From the NCBI RefSeq assembly GCF_902506535.1, contig NZ_LR733824.1, forward strand, positions 434,001 to 498,000: a stretch of DNA of 64,000 bases, given 5' to 3'. The translations under genes were made by a program, and so were the position numbers. The number at the start of each line of letters is the position of its first letter. Within the stretch, counting starts at the first letter, position 1. Under the pieces are notes generated by a model, which saw only the letters and a list, made by a program, of their open reading frames with translations, searched no databases and was not told the DNA's origin. Shown piece after piece: positions 19,914-29,088 of this stretch. This DNA is from Pseudomonas sp. 8Z. GTDB lineage: Bacteria; Pseudomonadota; Gammaproteobacteria; Pseudomonadales; Pseudomonadaceae.

Positions 19914-21232
19914 TGGATGTACGTCAGCATTTCAGTGCCTTGGCGGACTACCTGCAGGCGCAGGTCGCGGGCGACGAGGGCTTTACCCTGGCCTACGGCG
20001 CCGAACAGTCCAGCTTCATCCGTTTCAATCAGGGCCGTGTGCGCCAGGCCGGGCAGGTGCTGCAGGTGTACGTCACCTTGTCGCTGTACCAGGGGCAGCG
20101 CCATGCCGAGCGCAAGCTGGCGCTCAGTGGCGGCCTGGATGAGGATGTCGTGCAGTTGCAGCAGGCGTTGCAGCACTTGCGCGCGCTATTGCCGACGCTC
20201 AGTGCTGACCCTTATCTGCGCCTGAATCGTGATGCCTGGCGCAGCGAGTCGGTGGGCGATGGGGCGCTGTTGGACAGTGCGGCCATGGCGCAGCAGATCG
20301 TCGCTGCTGCCCATGGCCTGGATCTGGTCGGTTTTCTGGCTGCCGGGCCGCAATATCAGGGCTTCGCCAGCTCCTGGGGGGCGTTCGGCTGGTACGCTGC
20401 CAGCAGCTTCAATCTTGACTTCAGCCTGTTCCACGGCAACGGCCAGGCGGTGAAAAGCGCTTACGCCGGGCAACAGTGGGACGCCCAGGTGTTTGCTGAC
20501 AAGTTGGCGCATGCGCGCCAGCAGTTGGCGTTTCTCGGCCAACCGGCCAAGGCGTTACAACCTGGCGCTTATCGTGCCTACCTGGCACCGGCTGCGCTGG
20601 AAGAGTTGGTCAGCCTGTTCGGTTGGGGCTTCGGCGCTCAGGCGCTGGCTTCGGGCGGTAGCCCCTTGCAACGGCTGTTCAGTGGCAAGGCCGAACTCAG
20701 CACGCAGGTAACGATGGATGAGCGCGTCGACGGTGGGTTGGCTGCGGCCTTTACCGCCGAGGGGCCGCGTCAGCCATTGCGCTTGATCGAGCAAGGGCGC
20801 CCGGCTGAACGGCTGGTCAGTTCGCGCAGCGCCGCCGAGTACGGCCTGAGCGCCAATGGTGCCGGACGCGGCGAATACCCGTTGTCACTGCACATGCACG
20901 GCGGTGATCTGGATGAGCGCGAGGTGCTGCAGCGGCTCGGTACGGGGCTGTATATCGGCAACCTGTGGTACGGCAACTTCTCCGACCTGCCGGCCGCGCG
21001 CCTGACCGGCATGACCCGTTTCGCCACCTTCTGGGTCGAGGACGGGCAGATCCTGGCGCCGGTGGGCACCATGCGCTTCGATGACTCGCTGTTTGATTTT
21101 CTCGGCGCGCAACTGGAGGCTCTGACCCGTGAGCCGGAGCTGCTGCTGCCCTCTGGCACCTATGGCGCCCGGCAAACGGGGTCGATGGCCTTGCCGGGGG
21201 CGTTGCTGTCGCGGTTTACCCTGACCTTGTGA
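19913..21232 (+). CDS. TldD/PmbA-family protein, non-catalytic partner
   Basis: 439 aa, beginning MDVRQHFSALADYLQAQV. It has the PmbA-type fold signature (SSFIRFNQGRVRQAGQV near the N-terminus, GLYIGNLWYGNFSD and GTMRFDDSLFDFLG near the C-terminus) but no HExxxH. In known TldD/TldE heterodimers the partner lacks the zinc site, so this is the TldE-like half. It has a strong GGAGGGG site and a TGATG overlap with the catalytic subunit. Confidence 0.85.
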   Translation: MDVRQHFSALADYLQAQVAGDEGFTLAYGAEQSSFIRFNQGRVRQAGQVLQVYVTLSLYQGQRHAERKLALSGGLDEDVVQLQQALQHLRALLPTLSADPYLRLNRDAWRSESVGDGALLDSAAMAQQIVAAAHGLDLVGFLAAGPQYQGFASSWGAFGWYAASSFNLDFSLFHGNGQAVKSAYAGQQWDAQVFADKLAHARQQLAFLGQPAKALQPGAYRAYLAPAALEELVSLFGWGFGAQALASGGSPLQRLFSGKAELSTQVTMDERVDGGLAAAFTAEGPRQPLRLIEQGRPAERLVSSRSAAEYGLSANGAGRGEYPLSLHMHGGDLDEREVLQRLGTGLYIGNLWYGNFSDLPAARLTGMTRFATFWVEDGQILAPVGTMRFDDSLFDFLGAQLEALTREPELLLPSGTYGARQTGSMALPGALLSRFTLTL

Positions 21233-21235
21233 GGC

Positions 21236-21532
21236 TTATCCGAGCATGTGAGCGCGCAGCATGCGCTCCTCTCGCATGATGTGGATGATGAAGACCTTTT
21301 CATCGCTATGCCGATAGAAGATTCGGCAGGGAGGCACGACGACCTCACGATAGACGGAGCCGGGAAGCTCTTCTGGCACCCGACCTGAGAGGGGGAACTG
21401 CTCCAGTCGTGCAACGACTTCCAGCACTTTGCCGACCAGCGCTCTGGCGGCATCCGGTTTGTCGAGGGCGATGTACTCGGCGAGATCGTTGAGCTGCTCC
21501 AGCGCGGCGCTTGTCCAGACTATTTCAGCCAC
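21236..21532 (-). CDS. ParE/RelE-type toxin
   Basis: 98 aa, beginning MAEIVWTSAALEQLNDLAEY, a typical RelE/ParE-superfamily start. FPLSGRVPEELPG and the C-terminal VFIIHIMREERML match the family. Whether it inhibits gyrase (ParE) or cleaves mRNA (RelE) cannot be read. Its start overlaps the antitoxin by 13 bp, so antitoxin comes first, as usual. Confidence 0.85.
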   Translation of the reverse strand: MAEIVWTSAALEQLNDLAEYIALDKPDAARALVGKVLEVVARLEQFPLSGRVPEELPGSVYREVVVPPCRIFYRHSDEKVFIIHIMREERMLRAHMLG

Positions 21533-21777
21533 TTGGCCAGCCGCTCCTTGGCTTGCTCGTGGCTGAACGTGTTGCCCTCGACGATGGCCCGTTCGCCGCT
21601 TGCCAAAGCATCCAGAAGGGCGAGGCGCTTCTGCATGAACTGGTAGTCATCGACATCCACCAGATAAGCCGAGGGCATTCCATGCTCGGTGATCAGTACA
21701 GGTTCTTTGGACTCGTGAAGGTCGGCCAGAATCTTGGTGGCCTGTCGCTTTAAGTTCGTGACCAACTCGACTTTCAT
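21520..21777 (-). CDS. Phd/YefM-type antitoxin
   Basis: 85 aa from MKVELVTNLKRQATKILADL, with the Phd/YefM pattern EPVLITEHGMPSAYLVDVDD and an acidic/amphipathic C-terminus for toxin binding. The open frame extends to 21837, but the Met at 21777 is the family start. It probably autoregulates its promoter in the 68-bp gap to rlmG. Confidence 0.85.
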   Translation of the reverse strand: MKVELVTNLKRQATKILADLHESKEPVLITEHGMPSAYLVDVDDYQFMQKRLALLDALASGERAIVEGNTFSHEQAKERLAKWLK

Positions 21778-21845
21778 GAACGGTGCCCGCTGCGAAGATG
21801 CAAGTGCCACTTTAGTGATACTTTTCGGTCGTTTCAATCAACGGG

Positions 21846-22970
21846 TCACTTTCTCGCCTTGAGCACCACGAACTTCGGATTGGCCGCCACCTGCTCGACG
21901 CCACGGAACAGGCGCCCCAACTTGGCGTGATAACCCAGGTGGCGGTTACCGACAATCCACAGTTCGCCGCCGGTGACCAATGCTGCGCGTGCCTGCTGGA
22001 ACATGCGCCAGGCGAGAAAGTCACCGACCACCTGCTGCTGATGGAACGGCGGGTTGCACAACACCAGATCCAGTGAGTCAGCGGCTTGCTCGGCCAGGCC
22101 ATCACCCGCGCGGATCGTCACCGCGCGCTCGCCCAGCGCTGCGCGCCAGTTTTCCTGGGCCGACTGCACCGCCATGTACGACTCGTCCACCAGGGTTAGC
22201 TCCGCTTGCGGGCTGCCCAAGGCGTAGGCGATGCCGAGCACGCCGTTGCCGCAGCCCAGATCGGCGACGCGGCGCGTATCTAAGTGGCGTGGCAGATGTG
22301 GCAGGAAGGCGCGGGTGCCGATGTCCAGGCCGTCGCGACAGAACACGTTGGCGTGGTTGAGCAGTTCCAGCGCCGGCTTGTCCAGGCGATAGCGGCTCGG
22401 GTAGGGCGAGCGTGGGGCGGTTTTAGTCTCTGGCGTGGCACTGAGCAGGCGGGCCTTCTTCACTGCCAGCGAAGCCTGTACCGGGCCGATGTATTGCTCC
22501 AGCAGATCGCCGGCCGCGCGCGGCAGGTGCTTGATCATCGCCCCGGCAATCACGCGAGCGCCTGGCGCCAACTGGCCGTGCAGACGAATCAGTTGTTCCT
22601 CCAGCAGCGCCAGGGTCTTGGGCACGCGGATCAGCACCCAGTCGAACGGCCCTTGCGGCGTTACGCTGCTTGGCAGGAAGGTCAGCGCATCACCACTCAA
22701 GCCGTTGCTGGCGAGGTTCTTTTGCAGGGCGATAAAGCCCAGGTGCGAGTCGCCACAGCTGGTCACCTGGCAATGTCCGGCCAGCGAGCAGGCGAGGGCG
22801 CCGAAGCTGTCGTTGAGCAGCAGCACACGGCTGCCTGCTTCGATACCTTGCTCGTGCAGATGACCCAGCAGGTATTCGTCGGCGGCGTCGAAGGCTTGCA
22901 GAGGCTCGTTCGGTTGATGAGGCTGGCGCTGCAAGTCGAGGCTGGCAAAGGGGGTGTCGAGAGTAGGCAT
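21846..22970 (-). CDS. rlmG: 23S rRNA (guanine-1835-N2)-methyltransferase
   Basis: SAM-dependent methylation of G1835 in 23S rRNA. It is 374 aa: a degenerate N-terminal methyltransferase-like domain, then a catalytic domain with VADLGCGNGVLGIAYAL and the NPPF motif in LVLCNPPFHQQQ. It ends in the RlmG-type NPKFVVLKARK. It is divergent from the ferredoxin reductase gene with 69 bp between starts. Confidence 0.93.
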   Translation of the reverse strand: MPTLDTPFASLDLQRQPHQPNEPLQAFDAADEYLLGHLHEQGIEAGSRVLLLNDSFGALACSLAGHCQVTSCGDSHLGFIALQKNLASNGLSGDALTFLPSSVTPQGPFDWVLIRVPKTLALLEEQLIRLHGQLAPGARVIAGAMIKHLPRAAGDLLEQYIGPVQASLAVKKARLLSATPETKTAPRSPYPSRYRLDKPALELLNHANVFCRDGLDIGTRAFLPHLPRHLDTRRVADLGCGNGVLGIAYALGSPQAELTLVDESYMAVQSAQENWRAALGERAVTIRAGDGLAEQAADSLDLVLCNPPFHQQQVVGDFLAWRMFQQARAALVTGGELWIVGNRHLGYHAKLGRLFRGVEQVAANPKFVVLKARK

Positions 22971-23039
22971 GCAAACCTTCGGTGTTTGTCGGCGGTCGAT
23001 TGCGCCAGACTGGGCGTGTATTCAATGAAGGGGGCGATT

Positions 23040-23816
23040 ATGACCGTCAGCGAAGACAAGTTCACCCGTCAGACCTTGCTCGACGTGCAGAGGCTGACAC
23101 CGGGCCTGTTCACCCTGCGCGCTACGCGGGATGTGGGCTTTCGCTTTCGCGCGGGGCAGTTCGTGCGCCTGGGCGTGGAAACATCCGACGGCAGCCTGGT
23201 CTGGCGCGCCTATTCGCTGGTGTCTGCGCCGCATGACGAGTTCCTCGAGTTTTTCTCCATCGTGGTGCCGGGCGGTGAATTTACCAGTGAGCTGAGTCGT
23301 CTGCGCGTCGGTGACGGCCTGTTGGTGGAGAAGCAGGCCACTGGATTTCTGACTCTGGATCGCTTTGTCGATGGCCGCGATCTGTGGCTGCTGGGTAGCG
23401 GCACCGGCATCGCGCCGTTTTTGTCGATCCTGCAGGACTTCGAGGTGTGGCAGCGCTTCGAGCGCATCGTGCTGGTGTACAGCGCGCGTACTAGCGCCGA
23501 GCTGGCCTATCAGCCGCTGATCAGAAGCTTCGCCGAGCTGGAGCACCTGGCCGAGTTCGCCCACAAGCTCACCTACCTGCCGGTGGTTACCCGCGAACAG
23601 GCGCCGGGCTGCCTGGCTGCGCGGATCACCGACTTGCTCGACAGTGGCGAGCTGGAGCGTGCCGCCGGGCTGGAACTGACGCCCGAGCAGTCGCGGGTGA
23701 TGATCTGCGGCAATCCGCAGATGATCGACGACATTCGTCAGCGTCTGAAAGCGCGCGGCCTCAATCTGAGCCTGACCCGTAGGCCGGGCCAGGTGGCGGT
23801 GGAAAACTACTGGTGA
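23040..23816 (+). CDS. Ferredoxin-NADP+ reductase
   Basis: FAD-dependent electron transfer between NADPH and ferredoxin/flavodoxin; 258 aa. The FAD motif RAYSLVSAP, the NADP-binding LLGSGTGIAPFLSIL and the C-terminal CGNPQMIDD are visible, and it ends VAVENYW with an aromatic last residue as in bacterial Fpr. The frame is open far upstream in rlmG antisense; MTVSEDKFTRQ at 23040 with GAAGGGGG upstream is the start. Position matches PA4615 rather than the main fpr (PA3397), so no symbol is given. Confidence 0.9.
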   Translation: MTVSEDKFTRQTLLDVQRLTPGLFTLRATRDVGFRFRAGQFVRLGVETSDGSLVWRAYSLVSAPHDEFLEFFSIVVPGGEFTSELSRLRVGDGLLVEKQATGFLTLDRFVDGRDLWLLGSGTGIAPFLSILQDFEVWQRFERIVLVYSARTSAELAYQPLIRSFAELEHLAEFAHKLTYLPVVTREQAPGCLAARITDLLDSGELERAAGLELTPEQSRVMICGNPQMIDDIRQRLKARGLNLSLTRRPGQVAVENYW

Positions 23817-24842
23817 TCAGTCCTCACGGATGGCCTTGATGCGGTGCTCCCAGCGGCGCTTGGCGAAGCGGCGCATATTGGGGATGTCGTCGGTCTCGTC
23901 GAGGATCGGCTTACCGATGATGGTTTCCATGATGTCTTCCAGGGTCACTAGACCGCGCCAACTGCCGAACTCGTCGTAGACCAGGCACATGTGCTGACGT
24001 TCCTGCATCAGCAGGGTCATCAGGTTCTCCACGTTCATGCTTTCCGGCACGACTTTCAGCGGCTTCATGATCTGGGTGATCGGCTCGCCATCGTTCTCGG
24101 CGGCCAGGGCGTCGTAGCGGAACACCACGCCCAGCGGCGACTCATCCTCGCCAATCACTGGGTAACGGGAGAACTGGCTCTCGCGGGCACGGGCCTTGAA
24201 CGTGGCGATGGTCTCATCGGGCGCGGCGGACTCACAGACGATGCGCGGCGTCATGATGTCGCGCAGGCGGATCTCGTGCAGGTCGAGGATGTTGCTGATC
24301 ACCCGCTGCTCGTCTTCATCGAGCTTGCCCACTTCACGGCCAAGCAGGGTCAGCGCCTTGATCTCCTGGCGAATGTCGTGTTCAGGCTCCTTGCCGCCGA
24401 ACAGGCGCATGATCAGGTCGGACATCACGATGAACGGCTTGAGCAGCAGAATCATCCCCTGCAGCAGGCCCGGCAGGATGGGCGCCAGGGCGCGCCAGTA
24501 ACGGGCTCCGATGGTTTTCGGCAGAATCTCCGAAAGCACCAGGATCAGCAGGGTCATGACCGCCGAGGCGATACCCAGATAACCGTCACCGAAGACGATG
24601 GTGACCTGTGCCCCGACGCCGGTGGCACCGACAGTATGCGCGACGGTGTTGAGGGTCAGGATGGCCGCCAGGGGCTGGTCGATCTTGTCTTTGAGGGCTT
24701 TCAGCCGTTCGTACAGCCGTGGTCTTTCGACCTTCTGCTGGGCGATATAGCTGGGCGTGAGGGAAAGCAGAGCGGCTTCGAGGATGGAACAGATGAACGA
24801 AACCAGTATGGAGAGGACAGCGAACGCTATCAGGAGTGTCAT
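23817..24842 (-). CDS. CNNM/CorC-type DUF21-CBS membrane protein
   Basis: 341 aa, with about four membrane segments in an N-terminal DUF21 domain (MTLLIAFAVLSILVSFICSI; LILVLSEILPKTIGARY) and two CBS domains (MTPRIVCESA ... RYPVIG and LVYDEFGSWRGLVTLED). It lacks the C-terminal CorC_HlyC domain of longer relatives. Members are implicated in Mg2+ export or homeostasis. It is convergent with the reductase; stops abut. Confidence 0.88.
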   Translation of the reverse strand: MTLLIAFAVLSILVSFICSILEAALLSLTPSYIAQQKVERPRLYERLKALKDKIDQPLAAILTLNTVAHTVGATGVGAQVTIVFGDGYLGIASAVMTLLILVLSEILPKTIGARYWRALAPILPGLLQGMILLLKPFIVMSDLIMRLFGGKEPEHDIRQEIKALTLLGREVGKLDEDEQRVISNILDLHEIRLRDIMTPRIVCESAAPDETIATFKARARESQFSRYPVIGEDESPLGVVFRYDALAAENDGEPITQIMKPLKVVPESMNVENLMTLLMQERQHMCLVYDEFGSWRGLVTLEDIMETIIGKPILDETDDIPNMRRFAKRRWEHRIKAIRED

Positions 24843-24966
24843 GTAAGGGTATAAGTAGCCACGGGCCGTCTAATGTAACGAAAGCCGCGCCGAAAATGTT
24901 GGCAAGCTGCAACAAATCGTGTCCTGCGCTGGCGCAGTGCGTTTGCACTTCGCCAGCGGCAGTGGG

Positions 24967-25380
24967 TCAACCTTTATCCTGCTGGGCCTTGAGCAAGTCG
25001 CGGATCTCGCTGAGCAGTTGCTGATCCTTGGTCGGCGCTGGCGGCGCGGCTGGGGCTTTCTCTTCCTCGCGCTTGAGTCGGTTCAGGCCTTTGATGCCCA
25101 TGAAGATGGCGAAGGCGATGATGGTGAAATCCACCACGGTCTGGATGAACTTGCCATAGGCCAGCACCACGGCTGGCTTATCGCCTTCGGCGGCCTTGAG
25201 CACGACGGCCAGGTCGGAGAAGTCGACGCCGCCGATCAAAATGCCCAGCGGCGGCATCACTACGTCACCGACGAAGGACGAGACGATCTTGCCGAACGCC
25301 GCGCCAATGATGATCCCGACGGCCATGTCGACCACGTTGCCTTTGACCGCGAAGGCCTTGAACTCACTGATAATGCTCAT
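24967..25380 (-). CDS. mscL: Large-conductance mechanosensitive channel
   Basis: Pentameric inner-membrane channel opened by membrane tension in hypo-osmotic shock. It is 137 aa: N-terminal helix [20 protein letters not shown], first membrane helix [20 protein letters not shown], second membrane helix [19 protein letters not shown] and a charged C-terminal helix. Position matches PA4614. Confidence 0.96.
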   Translation of the reverse strand: MSIISEFKAFAVKGNVVDMAVGIIIGAAFGKIVSSFVGDVVMPPLGILIGGVDFSDLAVVLKAAEGDKPAVVLAYGKFIQTVVDFTIIAFAIFMGIKGLNRLKREEEKAPAAPPAPTKDQQLLSEIRDLLKAQQDKG

Positions 25381-25522
25381 GCTTGCTCCCTTGGGTGTCG
25401 CTCGATGGGTGTAGGCTTGATTCAGCCCCAGTCAGCGCGCAAAGACAATCCATTGTTGTAGCGACTCAACAAGCTGGCGGGCATCGACTAGGCTCAAGGG
25501 TATCTGTAATCGGAGGGTTATC

Positions 25523-25765
25523 ATGCCGCTCGAACATCACCCGTTGTCCCGAGAATTTCCCCAGCAACTCGACGCCCTGCGCCGCTTGTTGCAGCGTGAC
25601 GGCCATTTTGCTCGCCTCGCCGAGGAGTACGAGGCGCTGGACAAGCGGGTCTATGAGATCGAGGCCGGTCGCGCGGCGGTCGATGATCTGTTACTGCAGG
25701 GGCTCAAGTTGCAGCGTGTGGCGCTGAAGGACGAAATTGCCGAGCTTTTGCAGCAGGCGCGCTGA
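25523..25765 (+). CDS. YdcH-family (DUF465) small protein
   Basis: 80 aa, starting MPLEHHPLSREFPQQLDALR, the typical YdcH helical hairpin (FARLAEEYEALDKRVYEIE ... LKLQRVALKDEIAELL). Function unknown. A GGAGGG ribosome site precedes the ATG. It is followed by a paralogue. Confidence 0.85.
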   Translation: MPLEHHPLSREFPQQLDALRRLLQRDGHFARLAEEYEALDKRVYEIEAGRAAVDDLLLQGLKLQRVALKDEIAELLQQAR

Positions 25766-25838
25766 ACTTGACCCGGATCAATAGCCGCCGTGATGGGCGT
25801 GGCTAGGCTGGCTCCATCTTTCATTCGGGAGCTGTGCC

Positions 25839-26117
25839 ATGCATGTCGAACATCACCCTTTGGTTCATGATTTCCCCGAGCTTCGTCAGGCATTGCAGCG
25901 CCTGCGCCTGGAAGATGCGCAATTCGCCCAGCAAGCTGAGCAGTACGAAGCTTTGGATAAGCGCATCTGCCGCATCGAAGACGGTATCGAGATGCTCGAC
26001 GATGTGACGCTACAAGGGCTGAAGCTGAGCCGTGTCGCGCTCAAGGATGATCTGGCGCGCCAGCTCAAGCGCGCCAGTGGTCAGTGCTGCGGCTGCGGCA
26101 AAGGCTGCAAGGGCTAA
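25839..26117 (+). CDS. YdcH-family protein with cysteine-rich tail
   Basis: 92 aa. Residues 1-80 match the upstream YdcH paralogue (HHPLVHDFPELRQALQRLR; EQYEALDKRICRIED; LKLSRVALKDDLA). The tail adds CCGCGKGCKG, four cysteines that could bind metal. It is convergent with a GNAT gene 12 bp away. Function unknown. Confidence 0.82.
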   Translation: MHVEHHPLVHDFPELRQALQRLRLEDAQFAQQAEQYEALDKRICRIEDGIEMLDDVTLQGLKLSRVALKDDLARQLKRASGQCCGCGKGCKG

Positions 26118-26128
26118 GCTGCCCGGTT

Positions 26129-26623
26129 TCAATGCACGGGCGGATTGAGCAGGTAGGTGAGCAATCCGTCCGTTTCTTCTGGCGTCCAGATCGGCCGCGC
26201 CGGTCTTGGCCACTCACTGAGCAGGTGCTGCCAAAACCCGTAGGCGGTTTCGTCCTGGCGGTAGAAGCGCAGTAGCCACGGGCTGCCATCACTCATGACC
26301 TGTTGCACCACCGCGCGGCCAATGCCGCTGCGGCGGTATTTTTTCAGGATGAACAGGTCGGCGAACTCCGGCGCATCGATCAGCTCCAGTTCGCTGCGTT
26401 CGATCAGCAGAAAACCGGCGATAAAGCCGTCTGCCAGAATCAACTGCGCGCTCCAGCCCGGCTCCTGCCAGTAACGCTGCAGATGGGGGTGGTGGATGTA
26501 GAACCGGCCATCCGCTTCCACATCTTCCTGCTCCCAGTCCGAGCTTTCGTAGGCATAGAACTGATAGAGATTGGCGATCAGGGGCAGTTGGTCGGGGCTG
26601 GTGGGTAGCAGTTCGATCTGCAT
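26129..26623 (-). CDS. GNAT-family N-acetyltransferase
   Basis: 164 aa from MQIELLPTSPDQLPLIANLY. Acetyl-CoA site motif A is seen in FADLFILKKYRRSGIGRAVV (the R-x-x-G-I-G loop), and WLLRFYRQDETAYGFWQHLL follows. The open frame is longer upstream only because it runs antisense through radA. Substrate unknown. Confidence 0.86.
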   Translation of the reverse strand: MQIELLPTSPDQLPLIANLYQFYAYESSDWEQEDVEADGRFYIHHPHLQRYWQEPGWSAQLILADGFIAGFLLIERSELELIDAPEFADLFILKKYRRSGIGRAVVQQVMSDGSPWLLRFYRQDETAYGFWQHLLSEWPRPARPIWTPEETDGLLTYLLNPPVH

Positions 26624-26710
26624 GGCGTGTCCTGAACGGGTATGGGGCTGTGAATTTATCCAGTTGTTCGGTATCGTTCCAGCCTTCGTTAAGCGGTAGG
26701 ATCGAGCCCA

Positions 26711-28069
26711 ATGGCCAAGGCAAAACGCATGTACGGCTGCACCGAGTGCGGCGCCACCTTTCCCAAGTGGGCGGGCCAGTGTGGCGAGTGCGGCGCCTGG
26801 AATACCTTGGTTGAAACCGTGGTCGAGGGCGCCACGCCCAGCGGCCGTACCGGCTGGGCCGGCGACAAGGCCAATATCAAAACGCTGGCTGAGGTCAGTG
26901 TCGAGGAAATCCCGCGCTTTTCTACCGCTTCCAGCGAGCTGGATCGGGTGCTGGGCGGTGGCCTGGTCGACGGCTCGGTGGTGCTGATCGGCGGTGATCC
27001 AGGCATTGGCAAGTCGACCATTTTGCTGCAGACGCTGTGCAATGTCGCTCAGCGCTTGCCGGCGCTGTATGTCACCGGCGAAGAGTCGCAGCAACAGGTG
27101 GCCATGCGTGCGCGGCGCCTGGATCTGCCGCAGGACAAGCTCAAGGTGATGACCGAGACCTGCATCGAGTCGATCATCGCCACCGCGCGTCAGGAAAAGC
27201 CCAAGGTCATGGTGATCGACTCGATCCAGACCATCTTCACCGAGCAGTTGCAGTCGGCCCCTGGCGGCGTTGCCCAGGTGCGTGAGAGCGCAGCGCTTTT
27301 GGTGCGTTTCGCCAAGCAGAGCGGCACGGCGATCTTCCTCGTCGGGCATGTCACCAAAGAGGGGGCATTGGCTGGCCCGCGTGTGCTGGAGCACATGGTC
27401 GACACCGTGCTGTATTTCGAGGGAGAGTCTGACGGGCGCTTACGTCTTCTGCGCGCGGTGAAAAATCGCTTCGGCGCGGTCAACGAGTTGGGCGTTTTCG
27501 CCATGACTGACAAGGGCCTCAAGGAAGTTTCCAACCCCTCGGCTATCTTCCTCACCCGCGCTCAGGAGGCGGTGCCTGGCAGTGTGGTGATGGCCACCTG
27601 GGAAGGCTCGCGACCGATGTTGGTGGAGGTGCAGGCACTGGTCGACACCAGCCATCTGGGCAATCCACGACGCGTCACCCTTGGCCTGGATCAGAACCGC
27701 TTGGCCATGCTTCTGGCGGTACTGCACCGCCATGGCGGCATCCCGACCTACGATCAGGACGTGTTTCTCAACGTGGTTGGCGGCGTCAAGGTGCTGGAGA
27801 CAGCGTCCGACCTGGCGTTGATGGCGGCGGTGATCTCCAGTCTGCGCAATCGCCCGCTGCAACATGACTTGCTGGTGTTCGGCGAGATTGGCCTGTCTGG
27901 CGAGATCCGCCCGGTGCCGAGCGGCCAGGAGCGCCTCAAGGAGGCCGCCAAGCACGGCTTCAAGCGCGCCATCGTGCCTAAGGGCAACGCGCCCAAGGAG
28001 GCGCCGGCGGGATTACAGATCGTCGCGGTGACGCGTCTTGAGCAGGCACTGGATGCGTTGTTCGAGTAA
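26711..28069 (+). CDS. radA: DNA repair protein RadA
   Basis: RecA-related helicase-like factor aiding branch migration in recombination. It is 452 aa: a zinc finger (MYGCTECGATFPKWAGQCGE), Walker A GGDPGIGKST, the RadA-specific KNRFG motif and a C-terminal Lon-like domain (LVFGEIGLSGEIRPVPSGQE). Position matches PA4609. Confidence 0.97.
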   Translation: MAKAKRMYGCTECGATFPKWAGQCGECGAWNTLVETVVEGATPSGRTGWAGDKANIKTLAEVSVEEIPRFSTASSELDRVLGGGLVDGSVVLIGGDPGIGKSTILLQTLCNVAQRLPALYVTGEESQQQVAMRARRLDLPQDKLKVMTETCIESIIATARQEKPKVMVIDSIQTIFTEQLQSAPGGVAQVRESAALLVRFAKQSGTAIFLVGHVTKEGALAGPRVLEHMVDTVLYFEGESDGRLRLLRAVKNRFGAVNELGVFAMTDKGLKEVSNPSAIFLTRAQEAVPGSVVMATWEGSRPMLVEVQALVDTSHLGNPRRVTLGLDQNRLAMLLAVLHRHGGIPTYDQDVFLNVVGGVKVLETASDLALMAAVISSLRNRPLQHDLLVFGEIGLSGEIRPVPSGQERLKEAAKHGFKRAIVPKGNAPKEAPAGLQIVAVTRLEQALDALFE

Positions 28070-28248
28070 TAGCAGTCGCAGCTAAATTCCATTCCCAAGG
28101 TGTTTGGAGTCTGTTGTGAGGCTTTAGCGGCGATCCCGGCATGCGGCGTTCTGCCGCGATCAGGCACTGGTGGAAATTGACCAGGATCAATAGGTAGCAG
28201 CCTATCGGCGCGCAGCATGAAGGTGTATCCAAACAAGGAGACACCATC

Positions 28249-28398
28249 ATGTTCCTGTTCTTCGATTTCTTCTCTCGTGCTTTTAACTTCGACGCTAAAT
28301 CGGTCAATTCGCGTGATGCAAGCCTGCGTGAGCGGCAACGGGTCTTGCGTCGACGTCAGCGTCGGCAGATGGCGGAAGAGGCGTGCGCCCCGCACTGA
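28249..28398 (+). CDS. Small conserved hypothetical protein (PA4610-like position)
   Basis: 49 aa: aromatic N-terminus MFLFFDFFSRAFNFD, then a very basic helix (RERQRVLRRRQRRQ). A good AAGGAG site lies eight bases before the ATG and a hairpin terminator follows. A hydrophobic start plus an arginine-rich helix suggests a membrane- or nucleic-acid-associated peptide. Function unknown. Confidence 0.65.
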   Translation: MFLFFDFFSRAFNFDAKSVNSRDASLRERQRVLRRRQRRQMAEEACAPH

Positions 28399-28471
28399 GC
28401 ATGTCTGCGTGTGACTTCGAGTCTGAGCGTACTGCTGTGAGCAGACGTGCAGCTTGAGTCGATGAAACCTC

Positions 28472-28508
28472 GGAAGGGCCGCGCTGGTGAGCCCTTCCTA
28501 ACTGTTTT
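28472..28508. terminator. Bidirectional terminator between the 49-aa gene and mapZ
   Basis: GGAAGGGC (28472-28479), an 11-nt loop and GCCCTTCC (28491-28498), then TAACTGTTTT on the plus strand. It lies between two convergent genes. Confidence 0.7.
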
Positions 28509-28519
28509 GGCGTCGCGTT

Positions 28520-28894
28520 TTACAGTCGGCCTTTGCCCAAGGCCGCCAGTTCCCGTTCCAGCAACTCTTCATCGCCGAGGTTAAGCTCGACCAGGCGGCG
28601 CAAGTGGCTGATCGAGTCCAGATCGATATGTTGGCAAACAAAGCCCAGGTAGCCGTCCTGGGTGCGTGCCAGCACTGCCTCCATTCGCACCTGAGCTTCG
28701 TCACCTAATTGAACCAGCGCCTCGAACGGTTGCTCGGGGTTGCCGTCCCAGTCTGTCGGTGTCTCGATCAGCAGGCCTTTTAGCGAAAGATCCTGCAGGG
28801 CTGCCTTCCAGCGCCGCTCGCCCTGAGCGATGACGGTGGGGGCGTCGAAGGCAATACGCTGAAAGCGCCGACGCTCATTGGCGGTATCGGTCAT
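28520..28894 (-). CDS. mapZ: PilZ-domain cyclic-di-GMP receptor MapZ
   Basis: 124 aa, closely resembling PA4608. The c-di-GMP-binding RxxxR motif is at the start ([13 protein letters not shown]), the D/NxSxxG motif is DLSLKG, and the C-terminal helix is [20 protein letters not shown]. In P. aeruginosa MapZ binds the methyltransferase CheR1 in a c-di-GMP-dependent way and so damps chemoreceptor methylation. It lies between radA and glyA/morA as in P. aeruginosa. Confidence 0.92.
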   Translation of the reverse strand: MTDTANERRRFQRIAFDAPTVIAQGERRWKAALQDLSLKGLLIETPTDWDGNPEQPFEALVQLGDEAQVRMEAVLARTQDGYLGFVCQHIDLDSISHLRRLVELNLGDEELLERELAALGKGRL

Positions 28895-29088
28895 GGTGCA
28901 GGCTCCTGAGTGGTTTTACACACTATAGCCAACAGCGTGTGGTTGCGTGCTGGGCCCGATCCACTGCTTGATCAAGTGCGCGCGCTTTGCGTCGATAGGC
29001 TGTTGGTCGGCTGCAGTTTGACAGCTAATCGAGTCTCGCCAAAGCTGCATGGGCGGTTTTCATTACTCGATAATGCGGAGTGCCAAAC

